A DNA stretch of 64,000 nt from Euptelea pleiosperma (lineage: Eukaryota > Streptophyta > Magnoliopsida > Ranunculales > Eupteleaceae). The notes beneath the pieces are model-generated. The model was not told where the DNA came from, did no database searches, and was given only the letters and a program-made list of their open reading frames with translations. This document shows positions 1 to 13,000 of the stretch, piece after piece (within the stretch, counting starts at the first letter, position 1; every line of letters begins with the position of its first letter). Location of the stretch: NCBI GenBank assembly GCA_035048495.1, contig CM068546.1, forward strand, positions 34,366,674 through 34,430,673. Reading direction: 5' to 3'. The position numbers were made by a program, and so were the translations under genes.

Positions 1-1072
1 CGATAAGAAATGCAGAGTATCGTAATAATATTAAATAAATTGGTACTTGTCCCAGTACCAACATGTATCAGCAGGTTGCATCAATGTTGGAAATGGGATT
101 ATGACGATCATCGATTGGTTGCCACTTCCCTACATTACACCATATACACTGCCTCTCATTTACACTCGTAGGGCATGAAATGGGTCGGATCTAGGTAGAT
201 CCATAGGTTATGATCCAAATCAAGATGAGTATGAGGATCCATGTAGATATACTGATATACAGGTCCAAGTCCACCAAAAAGGCCGTTTCTCCTAACAAGG
301 ATCCATCTCGAATGTCTAAATACGAGATCCAAAACTGACTCGGATCTATTTGTACACATTAATATCTGACCCATTTTTATTCGCATAATATTTTAAGGAT
401 CCAAACCCGCAAAATGTAGGTTCAAATGGGTCGGATATCAGACCATATCCGCCCGTTTCCTGCCCTAATTTATAGTATGTGTTAACACCAATACGAGGAT
501 GTCAGATCAACAGTGTTGATATTTTTCTCCAGGGGACTCAAATTCTACACCAAAATTTTCACTAGTAAAAAGAGCATAAGTCCTTTGGGAAGGTATTTCA
601 GAATGAGCATAGTAGTATGATATGTGGTTATGGTCTATCCAAGAGGATCTGAGCCTATGTGTTGGTGGGCCACAGGCCCACATGACAGTATAAGGCAGGG
701 AGATACTCTTATATGAGCAGTAGGTTGTCAGATTTTCTCTAGTGATATTCTTTTTTAACAGTCTAATCACTCATCAATACACATTTTAGCTCTTCAACGC
801 TTAAATAAAATGAATAATGCCTTTTTTTTTTCTCGTCTCATCCCCATTAACAAAGTTCCGACAGAATACAAGAGTTAATAGTGAACCTCTTCACTGATCC
901 CTTGCATTGCTTTCATGCATGCATCGTGAAAGTTGCACCTGGTCGGTCGATTGTATGGCCTTTTTGATTTACATGTATTAAGATCCCTTCGAATCTTTTC
1001 TCTTTCCCAGACTGTCGAACAAAAATCTCATAGAACCATGCTATATAGCTCACTAAACTGGAATTGATTTAG
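1..1072. other. 3' flank of RECQSIM, no gene seen
   Basis: No supportable gene lies here. The reading frames present are short, start anywhere and have no recognisable domain. The right end is the 3' untranslated and downstream region of the RecQ helicase gene on the minus strand. The stretch at 160-440 is rich in GGATC and GGGTCGGAT words on both strands, which suggests an old repeat, but I could not define its ends. Confidence 0.5.
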
Positions 1073-4000
1073 TTAGCGCTTTTGTTTCGAAAGTTTTGCC
1101 GCTAACCTTCCTCGAACTGTTCTCGGATCCTGGTGATCTTGGCTTGAGCGTTTCCTCCGTGTCTTTCTTCTACACTTCTTCCCCTGAAGGCGTTGGCGAC
1201 GAATCTCGGGATCAGCCCAACCTTTGCCCCATTCTGAGAAGGTGGAATAAGATTTGCGGTTTTTCACTGAAAGCAGCATGTCTGCTTCAGGGTAAACATA
1301 TAAAGTTTGCTCTGTCGCAGACTGCAGAAACCTGAGTCCCAAGTCTGTAGGCTCTGGAAATTTTATACAAACCCGGGTCTGCACAAGAAAGGGCTAAGAG
1401 AATCAGACCAGGATGACCATAACCATCAACATGTAGAAATTCACAACACAGTTTTTCTCAGTAGGTCAAGCTACCCTGCATTTCCCAATTAACCAAAAGT
1501 GAAAAACCCAGGGAAGTATAGAAACACAAAATTAGAAGAGTATCGATCATTAGAATCATTAATCACACACGACGATTCTGACCAAATCCACCACTTGATT
1601 TTGCTTGTATTTGCTTGGATAATCCAGGTTAACAAACTCTTAGACTTTAATAGTTATCTAAGCACCTTTTCAGAAGAGTTGCAGCCCAAATCTCAAAAAG
1701 GTCGTGGATTGGTTTATCAAATATCTTGGAGAGAAAACTACTGCTTTCAGTTGTGCCTTTTTATTCCAAATGACTCATTATCGGTTTAATTTTGAAAATT
1801 TATGTAAGTTTCTCTCTTTAAATTGGAGATGCACTTCCGGACTGCTATGTGACAGAAGCATAACCATTAATCTAAATTGAAAAATTTATAGGACAGCAAT
1901 AAGACTGACTATGGTTTATAGAGGAAAATGTTGGGCAATCAAGAAACATGTTCATAGAACAAGTAGTAAAAATAAGGATGTTGAAATGGATGAGTGGAAG
2001 GACTAGGAAAGATGAAATCTGAAATGAGCAAATCCAAGGAATCTAGGAGTACTCCTGTTAGGGAATAAAATAAAGGAAAATCGATTGAGACTGGGAGGAA
2101 TAAGTGTGGAGCACTTTGGTGCAGGTTGATAGCTCTAAAATGATGAAAGGTATGCAAGAAAAGGATTTGGATTTAGGAAATAAGAAAATATTTAAATAAA
2201 CGCTTTAACAAAAGATATTGCCCTAGTATCTAGATAGAATTGAATGGCGAAATGAAAATCAAGTTGCCATCTGGCCCCAAAATAGTTGGGATAAGGCAAT
2301 ATTTTTCTTTATAGGTGTAGGTCTCGGAGGATAAGGCAAGTAACAAATGTCTAATGAGTGGAGAAAGGTAGCCCGCCTAAGCTAAGCCATTAGCCGTTTG
2401 GGTTCCATATTCGTCAGTGATGCGGACAACAAATCAGGACTTGGGCCTAGGCCCATTCCCTTTAAAGGCCATCAATATTGGCTTTAAATAAGTGGGACAT
2501 CTCTTACAATAGATGGCAGATTTGTAATTTCTTATTAGTTGTTACGTTGTTTTTGGTATTTCACTTAAAACTCCTGTAAATCTCAATCCTTGATTTGATC
2601 CAAGGGTGGAGATTAGATTAGGGTTTTCTTTTCTTCCTTAAGTACTTTGTAAGAACCCTCGTTCAGGGGTTAATGAAGATTGATGAATGAATGAAGAAGA
2701 TGAAGATGCTCTTATGCATTATTTCCCCTTGAGGGTTTGGCGTGAGGCCAAGGGAGGGATTCCCACAAGTTCTTCAGGTATTTCTTTGATCTTTAGTTGA
2801 ATATTCTTCTCTTATCCCTCTTCTTGAATCTTTTTTTCTGCTCTTTCACTATTCACGTTACTGTTCACGGTACTGACCACAGTCCTTATTCTTGCACCCA
2901 TCAGCCCCTATGCCCCAAATACCACAGCCGATAGTCACTATTGCCCCTTCATCTTGCTTCCACCAACATCTAGAACCCTAAATACCCCACAGTCAGCCCT
3001 TATAGTCCCATACTTGCAGGCCGAAATCTGTTTCTGCCCACACAGCACCTACATGTACCCCTAGGAATAAAATCTCAGCCACCCATGAGCCCCATACTGC
3101 TGATTGGTCGTCCACATGCCCTTTAATCCTTTATCCCTAGTGTTACATCCCTAAACCTAACCCTTAGACACCAACTGAACCTATATGGGACTGGTTCGAG
3201 TCTGATTTTGTAGTGGGCAATGTAAAAGTTGCTGGAAATTGATTCCCTTCGCTTCTTTAAGTCATCTAATGTGCCACCTTTGATCTCATTTGAACTTTCT
3301 GGTTTTTTTTGATGGATTGAACCTTAAACCATCTTTTAAATCCTTGAATAGGCTCAGTGAAAATCTATTTGGATTATATTGGTTGACCCTAAGCTTGTTG
3401 GAAGTTCCACCTTCCATTAGATCCGCGCCGTTAAAGCAACAGGTCTAATATCGTGGATTGTGCGTGAAAGTTTTGAACATAATGAATTTAGTTGCTTGAA
3501 TCTGAATGTGTGCGTGTGATTAACATAGGGATTTATGTTCTTATTGTTCTTAATGATTCCTTGTTAATCTCAGCTCTAGATCTTAGGCCGTCACGTGCGT
3601 CCTGCGTCAATTTTGGTATCCGAGCAAGTTCGAAATTCCTGATTGTGTATCAGAAAGATGTCTCAGATTAGTTTGTTGGCCGACGAGTTAATTAAACTAG
3701 TCGACCAGGTAAAACATATGAATCACAAACTGGATGAGAGGATTGATACCCATAAGAAGAACCTCGAAGACTTCGAAAAGAAGAGGATCTCCACCGGAGT
3801 TCCAATCCGTTTCCGCCATCAGCTCGTAAAGTCGCCGCCACCACTGCCGACTTTCCCACCTCTTTTCGACGAGTTATTTGGAGGTTTTGATTACAAACAA
3901 AGTGCAGAAACCGAACACGAGAAAGTTGTCACAGCCATGGTTACCTTCGATGGAGCTCCAATACCAGTAGCATCTGAAGCCCTAGTTGAAGTGAAGGGAA

Positions 4001-7000
4001 GTGAAGCTTCAGATATGGCAAAGCAAGAGGTTCCCGAGGAAGATATTCAGACATGCGAGGTGTTGGACAAAATCGATCAAATGGATGAAGAACCGTTTGA
4101 TATAATGGAGATCAGATCCGTAGCTATGTTGAAGATCCAAAAGTCTTTCCGAGGTTTCTTGTTAAGAAAAAGCATGAAATCAGAAACTGGAACCGTCAGT
4201 GGTTCTATTGAAAGCGACAATACCATACCAACTACAGTTGATAACGTGGAGGTAAAATCTGAAGAAAAGAATCTGAACGGAGTAGCTCTAAAAGACCTAT
4301 ATGCACATTTGCCTTCCATACAGTGTGTGAATATTGCTCGGCATCCTAACATACCAACTTTTCTTGACCACGTGTTAAGCATTACTGACAAGTGGGTGGA
4401 GCTTCATGGAGATCGAGCAGGTTATGATGACAGTGCTATTGTTACTAGTCACATCTTGCAAACCCGACTCTTCCCCTTCGATAGAGGAAGGAGCCGAATG
4501 GGGAGAGTCTTCAGCTACCGGGCCCAGCAAAAAAAAAATGTCAACAAGAAGAAAAATGCGTAAAAAAAAGGGGGATTTGGTTGATGCTGGGCCAACAAGT
4601 ATAGAGCATGTGAAGAAGGCCAACAAGGAGAAGATATGCAGAAGATCAATTTCTACATCTGAATTCGAGGTCAAATTCTTTTCAACCAGGAGGGTTTGAT
4701 GCGAGAGCATTCAACTACGATGTGCGCCGCTACACCGAATCAGTGCCCGGTCAAGCAAGTGGACCCTATTTTTACTATTTATAGTAAATCTCATTTTTTA
4801 CTATTTATAGTAAATCTTGAAATTACTATTTATAGTAAATTCGGATTGAACTATTTTTAGATATGTGGGCCCCATGAAGATTTGCTTTCTTTATTTAAGT
4901 TTAATTAGGATTTTTCCATTTAAAGTTAGATTTCGTTTCCAATTAGGCTTTTATGATTGATTGCAATATTAGGAGTTTCTTATTTTAGTTAATTAGAATT
5001 AGGAAAACTCAATTGGACTAAAATTAGAAAAGTCCAATCGGAGAGTTTTATAAATAGGATGTAATCCTTTGAATTTAGGCATCGATGGGATGAATTATGA
5101 ATGAGTTATCATTAACATGCTTTTGTGCATGATTTTTCCCTTTACGGGTTTGGCACGAGGCCAAGGGAGCGATTCCCACCATTAATCCTCCTCTCTCCCT
5201 CTCTCTCTTTCCATCTCTCTCCCTCTCTCTACCACCCCCTCTCATTTTCCCACAAAAATCGCAGAACGACCCGTTGTCCTGCGTCACAAAGTATTGATCC
5301 TCATATTGAAATCATAGCATGAAACAGCATGCAATTAATAAACAAGAGCACATTCAACCAAATAAATAGACAAAAAGGAGCATATAACATTACCACTATT
5401 TCTGTTTTAATGTGAAAATGTCAACTACAGGAAATGCTATCAAACAGTGACTATGCATAATTGATGTGGATCCTTGAGTTCTTACCATGTCACCCGCCTC
5501 CCTTATGTACCCCTTATCTTCTAATACACGAGCAAGACCTTGCCACCATAGTTGATCACTTGCTGCAAATTTTGGGAACTGTCCAAACGACCATCACATG
5601 AAAATTTATTCAAAGAACAAAATAAAAAATTGGAGTTTTATGTGAGAAACCCTTGATCATGATAAGGAAGTCCATACTAATGATATTTTTCTCCATATTC
5701 TTGAACAAGTCAATCTGTAAAAAATCATTTGACATTCAATCAACATTGTAAACACATTCATATTATGACATGTTACCATACCTCTTTTCTTGTCTTCTTT
5801 ATTTCAAGAATTATACCGTGTGATTGATTCCACAAGCCAGTTGAGTTAAAAACAACACAGAGAGGCCAGACTTCATGCTAACTGGCGAATTGAAGTATGA
5901 ACCCCTCGGAGTCATCATCATCATCATAAGCCTTATCCCAACCATATGGGGTCGGCTAATGATAAGATATGGCAAGACTTTACACTGGCTGCCAACCTGA
6001 CATAACCCTCCTTCATCTAGGCTTGGGACCGCCAATGTAGTTTAAAAGCACTACATCGAGCCCCTCGGAATCAACCCGCCAAAAATGATTAAAACATATT
6101 TTTAAGTGAATCATGATTTTAGGGCAGAGTTGGCTTTCTGTAAGTATCTTGGCACACTAAAGAGAAGATTCACTGATTTTAATATCAACTCTTATGATAA
6201 TTATTAATGCTAATATACCCCCAGGGGTGTTGGCGCAGCGGTAAAACTGTGATAGGGGTTTGCTCCCTCTAATCATGTGTTTGAAACTGCCTGGCCTCCC
6301 GTTTAACCCAGTTGTACGTGAGGGAAACTTTCATGGGGTTGGTATGTACAACCATAGGGATTAATCAGTCATCAGACTAATCTTTTTTTTGTACAATGAC
6401 TAATGGACTGTATGCGATATTTTGGAAAACTAATGTAAAAATACCATTTGTTTTGTCATACGTATTCTTTTTCATACCCCCTGGCATGGACTGATAGCAA
6501 TCCTTACTGGGCAATACACAGCACACACACACATATTGGGAGAGTTCCTTAATCAAGTCACTCATGTGAAATTTGGGCTCATGTGATTTTTAATTCGTCA
6601 TTGCCAAGGTTTAAAATATCAGTATCCTTCAGAGTATTGGTAAGATGATAAAAAATGGTGTTATAAGTTATCTATTGATCTGGTATGATATGCCAGAAAT
6701 ATCAAACTGGGTTTAATGCATAACTTAAGAACATAATGTGTAAAGCAATTAAACTACCCTTACAAAAAATACCCATCCTTGACACCACGTTTGGCTACTA
6801 ATATCTATCCAGCGTGTTGGTCACACCAAACATTACCACATGGCAGACTCTTCGAATTCACTGACACCATGGATGATCTTGGTCAACTTGTGTGCCAAAA
6901 ATCAGCCTGATAGGTTATTTGTAGCCATTGGATTTGTTCTTTTTCCTTTTTTTCATTATAGGATTGGACCCAATTTTTTCACCCATGACCTTTTTCCTGA

Positions 7001-10000
7001 AGCCCATGATGAAAAAACAATGCTCAAATCTAACAGCTGGGAATTATCTATACGACTGATTTTTGGTCTGCAGGTCATCAAGGGGTGGGACAAACATCCA
7101 TGGGGTTACATGGCCCAAAGAGTGTCCCATGTGGCAATATTTGACATGACCAACACGCAGGACACATGTTAGTGACCAACACCTCAGGTTTTCTCATATG
7201 TGTATGTGTGTATGTGTGTGAGAGAGAGAGATAGCAATTAAGTTCAGGAGCTACCTGTTCCCTTATTCCACTGATCACCATCCTCAAGTTTGGCTTCTCT
7301 ATATCTCTCCCTCTTTTAACTCCACTACACATTGCATTATCATAAGAGCCATCTCCGTAACTGGTCTGCGCCTAAAATTTGACACATGCCTCTGATTCAA
7401 AATAGATAGATAATACATTGCACATCCTAATGTCCACAACATGAAACATAAATGCATCTACATGTTACTTTAAAGATCTGCAACATGACATATTTAACGT
7501 TGCACAAAAACTTTCTGGTTATATGTATTAAGTTATTAACTCTCTTCTGATGTAAGAAAGCAAGTAGATATCCGTAGAAGCAAGATATAATGTTCAAGAT
7601 CCATGAGTAAAGGACTTATATAAATTAATTCAAATAAATCTATAATACACACACACACACACACACACACAGAGAAAGTAAAACAAGAAATATTTGGGAA
7701 TCAACGAATGTTAAATAATTAAAATAAATACCTATAATTACAATAACTAAATATAATTGATGGTATCCTGAAAATTGAAACCACTTGAATACCAAAAATA
7801 CTCACATACTGAGCTGCAAGTACCCGAATGAAAATATCTGCCTCCTCCTTCAGATTCTGCAATTCAGGAGGCCCAACCACACAGACATCACACCTGCATA
7901 TTGCGAGTTTCAATAAAAAAAATTTGTAAGAAAAGCATACCATTGTGGAGATACATGAACATGAGTTTTTCCTTATAAATATTTATGCATCCTTAACAGT
8001 TTCATTTAGCAGACCCCCACTCTGTGCATCAAAGCTTTAAAGTGGAAAGAAACCACAGTCAAATGCCCTGTCCATAGGTATAGGAGTTAGTCGACTCATT
8101 GTTTCATTCATTTTATGTTGTTTCAGGGGTACCATCCCATTTTTTTATTCTCATTATATTTACGTGTTCTCTTGCTTGAGACTAGATTAAAAATATTTAA
8201 TCTCCAAAACGTTCAAAATTGGTATTTTCACATGTTATCACAGCATGACTCTTTTCTTTGACCTGCTTTTAGTTAAACTTCTTATATATTGAATAAAAGG
8301 GAGCAAGAAGAAATAAGAGAAGCAAAGGCCAATGAAGATTTTTGTCTCTGCATGGAGTCATTTGCTGAACCCTTTTATTAGTTTTCCCTAAAGCAAAATC
8401 AAGAATCTTAATGGTGGGGGAGTGGGAGTGGTATACTAAGGAACAGGGAAAAATGAAAAGAACCTGCTCTGCACAATGTAAACTATAAGCTACAAGAGGC
8501 TAAGATGTTTCTCATGATGAAAAGAAGCCAAGGACCTATATGAAATATAACCATGATGGTTTTTAGACGTATTAAAAAAGAAAAAGAAAAAGAAAATAAA
8601 ATCGTAGCTAGTTAAAGCACTAGTATCCTGCTAACATGAACACAAAACCAAAGGAATAAAACCCCAGTACAAACACTATTTCTGCTCAACGCAAAATTAG
8701 TAATTAGCAGATAAAATAATTTTCAGATGTCCATATAATACTCAAGATATCCGAGCATAACTTCCTTTCTAAACCTGCTATTAGATGGACTATTACCACT
8801 TGCATCATGTCATAATTGGAATCTTTTGGTCAACCTCTCCGAGATAACTGCATATGTTTAACAAGAAAATAATCTCAAGCTATAAACAAGAGGATATTGA
8901 GAGGAAAGGATGCATGACATACAAGAGACACTTCTTGTAACTAAAATCTTCCCCAAAGTACTCCACAAGTGTCTTAGCTCTACAACATGCAGTACCCATA
9001 CCATACCTGCAAATGATCAAAGGAACTGTGAGATAAAATGCTGCGAGGTCCATAAACAAGAATGAAGCACAATTGCTTACAAAACAGGAAGAAAACATAA
9101 AAGCTCCAAGCAGAGATATTTAATCACCTGAAGCAATCAGATAACATTTTATATGCTTGTTTTGTTTGTTCTTCACTTCTGTGACTTGGCAAAAGTGTAG
9201 GTATTCTTGATAGGTTTGCATACAGAACTGCTTGACAAAAACCAAACAGATTCAAATAAATGATGAGGCAAATTCTATGCCCTAAAACTTATTCAGTGTT
9301 TACAAGTAGTAACTGAAAACAGAATTTGTCATTTTATCCGTGCAGAAGATTTCCTTCAATGCATGAGGCAATTGTCATGACACATAGAGAAACGTACTGC
9401 AATCTGCTAATTTCCCATCCCTTCCAGCTCTACCTGCTTCTTGGTAATATGCTTCCAAGCTCTGTTAATCAAAAGAAAAGAAAAAAAAATCGCTATATGA
9501 GAAGATGCCCACAAAAACAAATCACTGGAAAAGATACACCAGGTTTCATGGGTATATAACCCATTTTCTCATCTAGGTAAGGGTATGAAATAAATCAGTT
9601 TGATTTTTCAATCAAAAGTACTATGTGAAACCTTTGGTTTTGTCCTCTTCCTCTATCCCTTTCCCGTAGGTACAGCATTTGAGTCAATAGAGAACCTTTT
9701 CTTCCGTATGAATCGATATTAATACATTCCAGCAAGAAACGGGGTTGAAACGAAGAGCAAGGGCTACCCACGAACCAATAGACCCTGAAACACACCCCCT
9801 AAGAATACAAGCATGGATTGGACAACTTGCCACTCACGCAGAAAGTAAAGTATTGAATGGATGATGAAATGCCTAAACCCAAAAATGGCAAAATGGAAGT
9901 TCTGGAGAATGTAAAACATAAATAAATCAAGATAAGTTGTATCACAAACAAGAAATAGAGCAGAGATATCAAATCCAAGAGATAAACCTGTGGCCAACCA

Positions 10001-13000
10001 TAATGAATGATTCTCCGGACGTTTGATTTGTCAATCCCCATCCCAAAAGCAATTGTTGCGACAATGACCTGGAGTTGAAAGGATGAAAAGAAATTGCATT
10101 CCTTGATCAATTAAAAAATGCTAATAATTGATAATATTAACAACATCCTTTATGTGAGATTGGTCTTAAACTCCGAAGCAATTCAAGTTTAAAAACTTAA
10201 TGTTATATTGATGGTTAAAGGACGACACTTCCACTTGAGCCATAGTGATCTCAATCCAAGTAGTTTACGACATGTACTCTGGTAATCATGTATACAATTG
10301 AACACAGAAATATTCATGACCAGAAGCTGTATATACATGTCTTTTTGTGTGGCGTTCTGGAGATGAAACATGAAGCTTCAAGACTTATTGTGCAGCAGGA
10401 TTAAGTGCCAAAGACATGTCTTGAGAAATCATTGTCCGCAAATTATTCAAGAAACACACAATATTCCCTATCAGCAAATTTCACCTTCTAAAAGTTTTGG
10501 AATCTTAAGGTAGCCAACAAAGCCATTAAGCAAAAGAAAAAATATCAGCATAAATGTCCAAGACAAAATTAATAGGTCAACTGCTCTCTCCACCAAGTTA
10601 TTTTTCAGAAATATTTACTAAATTAAAAATTCATGGAAATTTGAATTTCGTATGAAGGAATACTAGTGCTCTTATTCCAGCAGAGCAGCTGATAGAAGTT
10701 ATACAGTTCAGAAGACAGAAAACAACAACCTTGAGTTAGGGCTGGATATGTGAATATTTTTTGAGATCTAGTAACTTGGATGCTCATGAAGAGATTTGAA
10801 ATGGAGATAGTGATAATGACCAAGTAATTCAAGGCTCCGCATCTATTGGCATTACCATGGATTTGTATTTCTTTAACATGAGCAAAGAGCTTTAAATAAT
10901 CTTCTTTCTCAATTAATAATGAATTTATTAATAATAAGAGAAACCTACAAAAATAGGGAAGAGAGTTCCCTACACAAAGAGAGTTCCAATGTACACCATT
11001 TGGTGCCACGAAATTGACTATCTCATTGGAGCTCAAAAGAAGAGATCCAGATGATAATAAATGCATCATATTCTGGAAAAACCATCGGGCTAGTTTGTAA
11101 ATCTGTAAATAGTGGAATGCCAAGCAAATCGGGAATTATCCATTTCTTGTATGATAGTACCTAATCTCCATACCTCTAAAACATTCTGATGGAACTCCTT
11201 GTGGACCTGCCTCAGATGCGTTTTTGGCAACTGAAAAAGAAGTGCATAGATTAATTGAGTACCAAAGAAAAATGAACTATTGGCAGTGAAAAACTCGCTT
11301 GCCAGCAAATATCTGACGAATTATGTTATACATGTAATCAAAGACTGTAACCAAAGAACTGATGTAAGAAAAGTAGAAAAATAAAATAATATAGTTGAGG
11401 ATAAATGTTTGGTACGTGACCCTGTACTACAATGTAGAAGTAGAAAAGAGGCAGATGATGGGTTTTTTTTTTTTTTTTTGATCGGTAAAAGGATAATATA
11501 TTAGAAGGAGGGCTGAGGAGGCCCTAAAGAACTATACAAACCAAGAAGGCTGAGGCCGAAGAGAAACAAAATCAAAACAACCACACGCTCTAGAGAACTA
11601 TACAAACCAAGATGATGGGTATTGTTTTCATACAGTTAAAGATACCCACGGTACAAAATGTTTACCTGTGATCTCATGAGAAAATAAAGCTTCAACAATA
11701 TCAAGAAATTATAACTTAGTAATTTGGATGTTTAGTAAGATTGAGAGTTTGATACAGTTGGAAGAGAGGACTACCAAACTTTAAACTCGAAAGGAAGTGC
11801 AGAAGGAGAATATGAAAGGTAGTGTAGATTCACCTGGAGAGTTTAAGATATAAAACATACCTTAGCATTATATGCAGCAGCCTTTACCCCAAATTTACAA
11901 AGATACTTTGATAGTTTTAATGTTTCTTTTCTAGTAGGCACATAAATAATAGTCGGTCCTTGCTCTAAAGGCCCTTTTAGAAGTTTCTGTTTTTCTTCCG
12001 GTTTGATTGGCGGATCAATTGTCTCAGATGACCCACATATATCCCCATTCTCAGTAGGAAAATGCCCACAGAACTCACCACAGGCAACTGCAAAACATGG
12101 AGAAGTATGGAATTAATGAACAATGTATGAATCAACTTTGGAATTTGATGGTGAAAATAGAAAACCTTAAGCATCATTTTTTGACGAGCTATGAAAAATT
12201 AAAAACTAGAGAACTCTACACAAAATCTTTTCCTTCTGGCTAGGGGAAAAAAAGAATATTTGGAAAATGATCAGCTAAGTCAAGCACCACACTAAGTTTA
12301 AGTCAAGTAGGAATGAATCTAGCTGAAGTATATATCCATGGCCAATATATATAGCCGCATAAAAGCAGAAGAGAAATTGTAAAATGAAGAAAGGACGGTA
12401 CCATCCAAATCATCCACATTCTGAAAGACGTCTAACTCATCTTCCAGAAATTCAACCGACATTTGGTTTTCCTTAGAAGCAGCTAGACCGTTCCCATTTA
12501 CTGAACTTACTGCAGCACCATTCCCATCAAAGTAGTCGTCTTCAAAGTTCTCCAAATCACTTGCAGATATTTCATCTGCATCAGATATGTAACCCTTTGC
12601 AGATCTGGAGTAGTCAGACTCATCCTCTGAACCATGCGAGATGGCTTTATGTTCCTTTCTACCAACCACACTCTTTGTAGTGTAAGAACCTATCAATTCA
12701 CGGAAGTCCTTCTCATATGATAACATAGAAGATGTTCTACTATGTTTCACCTGTACATAGCAGAAAATGCAAAGCTCAATAAAGCCAAAATATGGATCAA
12801 GTTGTAGTCTGTTATAATCTAAATGATATAAAGGAACACCTCACATGGAGTTCCTGAACAAATTGAGGAACCAAATTTGGAATGAATCTGAAAACAATTG
12901 ATTTGACTAAAAGAATTTACACTGAACTGCTCTTCGCATGTAAACAAAATAAGTTTCCTCAAAACAGCTTCGAGCTACATTGCATGTATTAAAAACCAAA

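Noticed and set aside
4375..4710. Minus-strand open frame across the retroelement end
   Set aside because: Shadow of the chimeric ORF and its lysine-rich tail; no known domain.
7255..7332. Separate small gene suggested by a minus-strand frame at 7078-7332
   Set aside because: It is RECQSIM exon 13 read through its donor site.
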